The notes beneath the pieces are model-generated. The model saw only the letters and a program-made list of their open reading frames with translations. It was not told the DNA's origin and searched no databases. Made by a program: the position numbers and the translations under genes. 64,000 bases of DNA from Streptomyces sp. NBC_00443 (GTDB lineage: Bacteria; Actinomycetota; Actinomycetes; Streptomycetales; Streptomycetaceae), in contig NZ_CP107917.1 in the NCBI RefSeq assembly GCF_036014175.1, positions 2,542,001-2,606,000 of the forward strand, read 5' to 3'. Below are positions 60,946 through 64,000 of the stretch, piece after piece (within the stretch, counting starts at the first letter, position 1; every line of letters starts with the position of its first letter).

Positions 60946-61365
60946 ATGACCGCCCCCGCCTACCAGCAGATGATCTTCCTGAACCTGCCCGTGAACGACC
61001 TCGCCGCCTCGAAGAAGTTCTTCACGGAGCTCGGTTACCCGATCAACGAGCAGTTCAGCGACGACACGACCGCCTCGGTGGTGATCAGCGAGACCATCGT
61101 CGCGATGGTGCACACCCACGAGAAGTACGCCCAGTTCACGAAGAAGCAGATCGCGGACGCGACGAAGACCAGCGAGGTGCTGATCGCGCTGAGCTCCGAG
61201 AGCCGCGAGAAGGTCGACGAGCTGGTCGAGAAGGCGGTCGCCGCGGGCGGCTCCGTCACCGGCGAGACCCAGGACCACGGCTTCATGTACGGCCGCGCCT
61301 TCGATGACCTCGACGGCCACACCTGGGAGGTCGTGTGGATGGACCCGTCGGCCATCGAGGGCTGA
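60946..61365 (+). CDS. VOC-family (glyoxalase-like) protein
   Basis: A 139-residue single-gene vicinal-oxygen-chelate protein with two beta-alpha-beta-beta-beta modules: IFLNLPVNDLAASKKFFTEL opens the first, and the second ends FDDLDGHTWEVVWMD, the conserved metal-ligand Glu region. This subgroup (LNLPVxDLxxSxxFFxxLG) includes many uncharacterised bacterial proteins; glyoxalase I or antibiotic-resistance roles are not supported specifically. The ATG at 60946 has GGGAGAGA upstream. The 138-base gap before it is rich in A residues (aaaactcgtaagaaaaatc), probably promoter, without an assigned consensus. Confidence 0.85.
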   Translation: MTAPAYQQMIFLNLPVNDLAASKKFFTELGYPINEQFSDDTTASVVISETIVAMVHTHEKYAQFTKKQIADATKTSEVLIALSSESREKVDELVEKAVAAGGSVTGETQDHGFMYGRAFDDLDGHTWEVVWMDPSAIEG

Positions 61366-61402
61366 TCCCCGCCGTCCCGTGTCCGGTGCCTAGCATGGGC
61401 GG

Positions 61403-62527
61403 GTGCAGACGATGCCCGCCCATGCGGCCCACCACAACGACCGTGAGATAGAGACGCTGGAGGAGTTCGACGCGACCGTCTCGGCGCGCGGCTCCCTGGC
61501 CGGATTCCGTATCCAGGCCGTCGACCTGACGGACCGTACGCGCGAGTTGCTCACCGCGGACACGGCGGGCGCCGTCTTCCTCGGCTGCCCGATGCGCGAG
61601 GACGCGGCCGCGAAGATCCGCACGGACGGCGCCCTGGTCTTCCCGCCCGTCCCCGGCTTGCCCTTCGACCCGTACCGGGGCCTGGTCTACTCGCCCGACG
61701 ATCTCTTCGCGTCGCTGGCGGACGGCTACGAGAACACTCCCGACGCCCACGCGTACGCCTGGTTCCAGCGGACCAAGGCCGACCGCGACATCCACGCCTC
61801 CATGCTCCGCGCGATCCACGACGACTCCATATCGGACGCGCTCGACGAACTCCTGTCCGGCGCCCGGGTGGTGGGCGTCATGGGCGGCCACGCGATGCGG
61901 CGCGGCACGGAGGCGTACGAGGGGGCGGCGCGGCTCGGCCGGGAACTGGCCCGCGCCGGTTTCACGGTCGCCACCGGCGGCGGCCCCGGCGCGATGGAGG
62001 CGGCGAACCTCGGCGCGTACGCCGCCCCGCACGACGACGAGATGCTCGGCGATGCCCTCCGACTCCTGGCGAAGGCGCCCCTGTTCACACCCTCGATCAC
62101 CGACTGGGCGACGGCCGCCTTCGAGGTGCGCACCCGCTGGCCGCAGGGCGGCCGCTCCGTCGGCATCCCGACCTGGTTCTACGGCCACGAGCCGCCGAAC
62201 CCCTTCGCCTCCCACCTCGCGAAGTACTTCGCCAACGCCACCCGCGAGGACGGCCTCCTGGCCCGCTCGAACGCGGGCGTCGTCTTCCTGCCGGGCGCCG
62301 CCGGCACCGTGCAGGAGATCTTCGACAACGCGACGCCGAACTACTACGAGTCGCGCGGCGAGCCCACCCCGATGGTGCTCGTGAACAGGGCCCACTGGAC
62401 GGAGAAACTGCCGACCTGGCCGCTGTTGCAGGCCCTCGCCCGGGATCGGTCGATGGAGTCCCGTATCGCCCTGGTCGACCGGATCGAGCAGGCTCCACAG
62501 GCGCTGAAACGCCTCGGCGAGCAATAA
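61403..62527 (+). CDS. LOG-family (Lonely Guy-like) protein
   Basis: A 374-residue protein with a Rossmann-like LOG/lysine-decarboxylase-like domain in its C-terminal two thirds: VVGVMGGHAMRRG, TVATGGGPGAMEAANLGAYA and VFLPGAAGTVQEIF correspond to the GGGxxGLM and PGGxGTxxE motifs, with Gly-to-Ala changes. LOG enzymes release free base from nucleoside monophosphates; the N-terminal 140 residues are extra, as in the long LOG subgroup. The GTG at 61403 has no ribosome-binding site but TAGCAT (61391-61396) lies six bases upstream, indicating a leaderless transcript. An ATG nine bases later is the alternative. Substrate unknown. Confidence 0.82.
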   Translation: MQTMPAHAAHHNDREIETLEEFDATVSARGSLAGFRIQAVDLTDRTRELLTADTAGAVFLGCPMREDAAAKIRTDGALVFPPVPGLPFDPYRGLVYSPDDLFASLADGYENTPDAHAYAWFQRTKADRDIHASMLRAIHDDSISDALDELLSGARVVGVMGGHAMRRGTEAYEGAARLGRELARAGFTVATGGGPGAMEAANLGAYAAPHDDEMLGDALRLLAKAPLFTPSITDWATAAFEVRTRWPQGGRSVGIPTWFYGHEPPNPFASHLAKYFANATREDGLLARSNAGVVFLPGAAGTVQEIFDNATPNYYESRGEPTPMVLVNRAHWTEKLPTWPLLQALARDRSMESRIALVDRIEQAPQALKRLGEQ

Positions 62528-62562
62528 GAGGGCAAAGCCAACGTGCGGGGACGGCATATGCG

Positions 62563-62590
62563 TTGACACTGCTTATGCCACGCTTATAAA
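62563..62590 (+). promoter_or_regulatory. Strong predicted promoter of the LAETG protein gene
   Basis: TTGACA (62563-62568) followed after 16 bases by TATAAA (62585-62590), in a locally AT-rich island, about 84 bases before the start codon at 62674. It is the closest match in the window to a housekeeping promoter. Confidence 0.75.
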
Positions 62591-62673
62591 CCTGTGAGAC
62601 TCCTGGGGACGGTGATGTCGCATCGCCGCCTCTCGTTCAACCCCCCTCAGTGGTGCAACTCGTAAGGACAAAC

Positions 62674-63363
62674 GTGTCCATAAACCGCCGTACTGTTGCG
62701 CGCTCCGTGCGCGCTCTTGGTGTTGCGTCCGCCTCCGCCGCCCTCGCGCTCGGCCTCGCGGGCAACGCGCTCGCGTGCAACATCAGTGAATTCGCCGCCG
62801 AAGCCAAGTGCGACGGCGACAAGGGCGTCATCACGGTCACCGACGTGGACCCCAGCGGCATCCCCGCGACCGTCAGCGTCTACCTGCAGAACAACGGCGC
62901 CGACCTGAAGAAGGTCGGCGAGCAGGTGGTCAAGGGCTCCCGCGACGGTGTCACCATCACCTTCGCCGAGAACTGGAAGCCGGACGCCGAGTACCGCGTC
63001 CACGTCAAGGCCGCGGGCTACGTCGACGAGGACATCAAGCCGAACCTGACGACCCCGTCGACGGCCTGCAAGAAGGAAGAGGAGGAGCCGCCGGCTCCGT
63101 CGGACACCCCGACCCCGTCGGACTCCGCCTCGACCCCGGCCGAGGAGAGCCCGGCCCCGACGCCCTCGGAGAGCGAGAGCACCGCTCCCGCGGACACGGC
63201 GAGCAGCGCCCCGTCCCCGGCGACCGATGACTCCAACCTCGCCGAGACCGGTGCGAACTCCAACACCGGCCTGATCGCCGGCATCGCGGTCGGCCTGGTC
63301 GCCCTCGGTGGCGGCGCGGTCTTCTTCGGACTGCGGCGCCGCGGGGCGAGCAGCGACCGCTGA
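62674..63363 (+). CDS. Sortase-anchored surface protein with LAETG sorting signal
   Basis: A 229-residue secreted protein. A signal peptide ([17 protein letters not shown] then a hydrophobic core, cleavage near NALA) is followed by a small beta-rich domain of about 100 residues with three Cys. Then comes a Pro/Ser/Thr/Glu-rich spacer (about 135-190), the sorting motif LAETG, a hydrophobic helix ([20 protein letters not shown]) and an RRRG tail. LAXTG is the motif used by class E sortases of Streptomyces. The GTG at 62674 has AAGGA upstream; an earlier GTG at 62650 is possible. A strong promoter precedes it. Function of the folded domain unknown. Confidence 0.88.
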   Translation: MSINRRTVARSVRALGVASASAALALGLAGNALACNISEFAAEAKCDGDKGVITVTDVDPSGIPATVSVYLQNNGADLKKVGEQVVKGSRDGVTITFAENWKPDAEYRVHVKAAGYVDEDIKPNLTTPSTACKKEEEEPPAPSDTPTPSDSASTPAEESPAPTPSESESTAPADTASSAPSPATDDSNLAETGANSNTGLIAGIAVGLVALGGGAVFFGLRRRGASSDR

Positions 63364-63388
63364 CGCGCCCGTAGAGCAACACCGTTGT

Positions 63389-63428
63389 GGCCCGTCCCTT
63401 TCCCGGCGAATGCCAAGGGGGGCGGGCC
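63389..63428. terminator. Imperfect hairpin between convergent genes
   Basis: ggcccgtccctt pairs imperfectly with aaggggggcgggcc around a 14-base loop, in the gap between the convergent LAETG and mycothiol-enzyme genes. It could serve both. Confidence 0.55.
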
Positions 63429-63437
63429 ATACGCCTG

Positions 63438-64000
63438 TCAGCCGAACGTCGCCCGCTCCAGCCAGAACTCCAGCAGCTCCCGCTCGCCGATGACCTCCAG
63501 CTCCGGGCTGTCCAGCGGCAACCGGCGGTAGAAGGCGAGCAGCACGGCGGTGAGCGGGCCGCGGAGCGCGACGGTCGCCTTCTCGTGGCCGCGCCGCCAG
63601 GCGACGACGTCCTGGTCGAGGTCGATGGACCATTCGGCATTCAGCTCGGGGGTGCTGTCCGTGGCGTGCAGATGGATGCTGCTCCCGGGCCGGCGCAGCT
63701 CCCGCGCCGGGTCGTCCGGCAGCGTCCGCTGCGCCCACTCGACGATCTCCAGCCACTCGTCGATCGCGTCGGCGGCGATGTCAGGCGCGACCTCGTAGGG
63801 CAGGCCGGCGGCGAGTGCCGCGTCCGCGCGGTGGATTGTGATCTCGTGGGTCATACGCCGGGCCCAGAATCCGGCGTTCAGCACGCCGGCCCAGCCCCAC
63901 ACCTTGGCGTCGGGACCGGCTTCCCGCAGCGTGCCGACGATCATCTCGCCGGTCTCCGCGAGCCAGGCGTCGAGCGCGGCGGCGTCACCCTCGCCCTCGG
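63438..64000 (-). CDS. Maleylpyruvate isomerase/DinB-like mycothiol-dependent enzyme (N-terminus cut by window edge)
   Basis: Reading leftwards from the right edge to a stop at 63438; 187 residues are visible and the start lies outside. RRMTHEITIHRADA is the metal-binding HExxxHRxD-type motif of the DinB-like mycothiol-dependent maleylpyruvate isomerase family. A C-terminal domain follows, with SIHLHATD and a LLAFYRRLPLDSPELEVIG stretch typical of the family's SCP2-like end. Most members are uncharacterised thiol-transferases or isomerases; no substrate can be given. An internal ATG at 63944 exists but the conserved helix upstream of it continues to the edge, so it is not the start. Confidence 0.85.
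   Translation of the reverse strand, partial: EGEGDAAALDAWLAETGEMIVGTLREAGPDAKVWGWAGVLNAGFWARRMTHEITIHRADAALAAGLPYEVAPDIAADAIDEWLEIVEWAQRTLPDDPARELRRPGSSIHLHATDSTPELNAEWSIDLDQDVVAWRRGHEKATVALRGPLTAVLLAFYRRLPLDSPELEVIGERELLEFWLERATFG

Noticed and set aside
1..64000. tRNA, rRNA, riboswitch, insertion sequence or phage attachment site
   Set aside because: Reading both strands by eye showed no cloverleaf, transposase motif or flanking direct repeat. An automated covariance-model scan would be needed to be certain.

Overview
The window is high-GC actinobacterial chromosome and almost certainly Streptomyces. The evidence is the extreme third-position GC, GTG and TTG starts, leaderless genes, Tat and lipoprotein signals, a DasR-type chitinase operator, a LAXTG sorting signal, and two families of short dispersed intergenic repeats that are abundant in Streptomyces. 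I saw no rRNA, tRNA, insertion sequence, prophage or CRISPR array. Gene order (MEP-pathway genes, then gabT, then polyamine genes, then an AsnC regulator and aminotransferase) matches my memory of the chromosome core of S. coelicolor and S. avermitilis.

Layout. (1) 0-7.6 kb is housekeeping on the minus strand: two GNAT acetyltransferases, ispG, a site-2 protease translationally coupled to dxr, and a long acyl-CoA dehydrogenase. (2) 7.8-26.7 kb is the standout region, a compact and apparently complete xyloglucan-utilisation locus. A LacI regulator and a GH31 alpha-xylosidase run rightwards. A seven-gene leftward operon encodes an oligosaccharide-binding lipoprotein, two permeases, secreted GH74, GH42, GH95 and secreted GH12. 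A GH3 enzyme is divergent from that operon. Four copies of one LacI-type palindrome (core TCGAAGCGCTTCGA) lie at the promoters of regulator, operon and GH3. The model is that GH12 and GH74 cut the polymer outside the cell, the ABC importer (ATPase not encoded here, probably MsiK) takes up the oligosaccharides, and signal-less GH95, GH42, GH31 and GH3 remove fucose, galactose, xylose and glucose inside.

(3) 26.7-45 kb is mainly GABA and polyamine catabolism: an aldehyde dehydrogenase, a PucR regulator, gabT, and a six-gene operon (aldehyde dehydrogenase, potD, potA, potB, potC, FAD-dependent amine oxidase). It is interspersed with a VirD4-like ATPase, a PAP2 phosphatase, a GH18 chitinase with a DasR site, and a small unknown protein. 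(4) 45-53.6 kb is mixed: NADAR protein, DUF4190 membrane protein, a probable aminodeoxyfutalosine deaminase of menaquinone synthesis, GDPD, an ECF sigma factor fused to a zinc-finger/transmembrane/extracellular module, a serine hydrolase, a membrane protein, and a lipid kinase gene broken by an apparent one-base deletion. (5) 53.6-58.6 kb is a second polyamine cluster (PotD paralogue, aldehyde dehydrogenase, AsnC regulator, aminotransferase). (6) 58.7-64 kb holds an ABC-like pair with a degenerate signature motif, a VOC protein, a LOG-family protein, a sortase substrate and an edge-truncated mycothiol-dependent enzyme.

Starts were re-chosen from ribosome-binding sites, stop/start overlaps and family N-termini where the longest reading frame was implausible.
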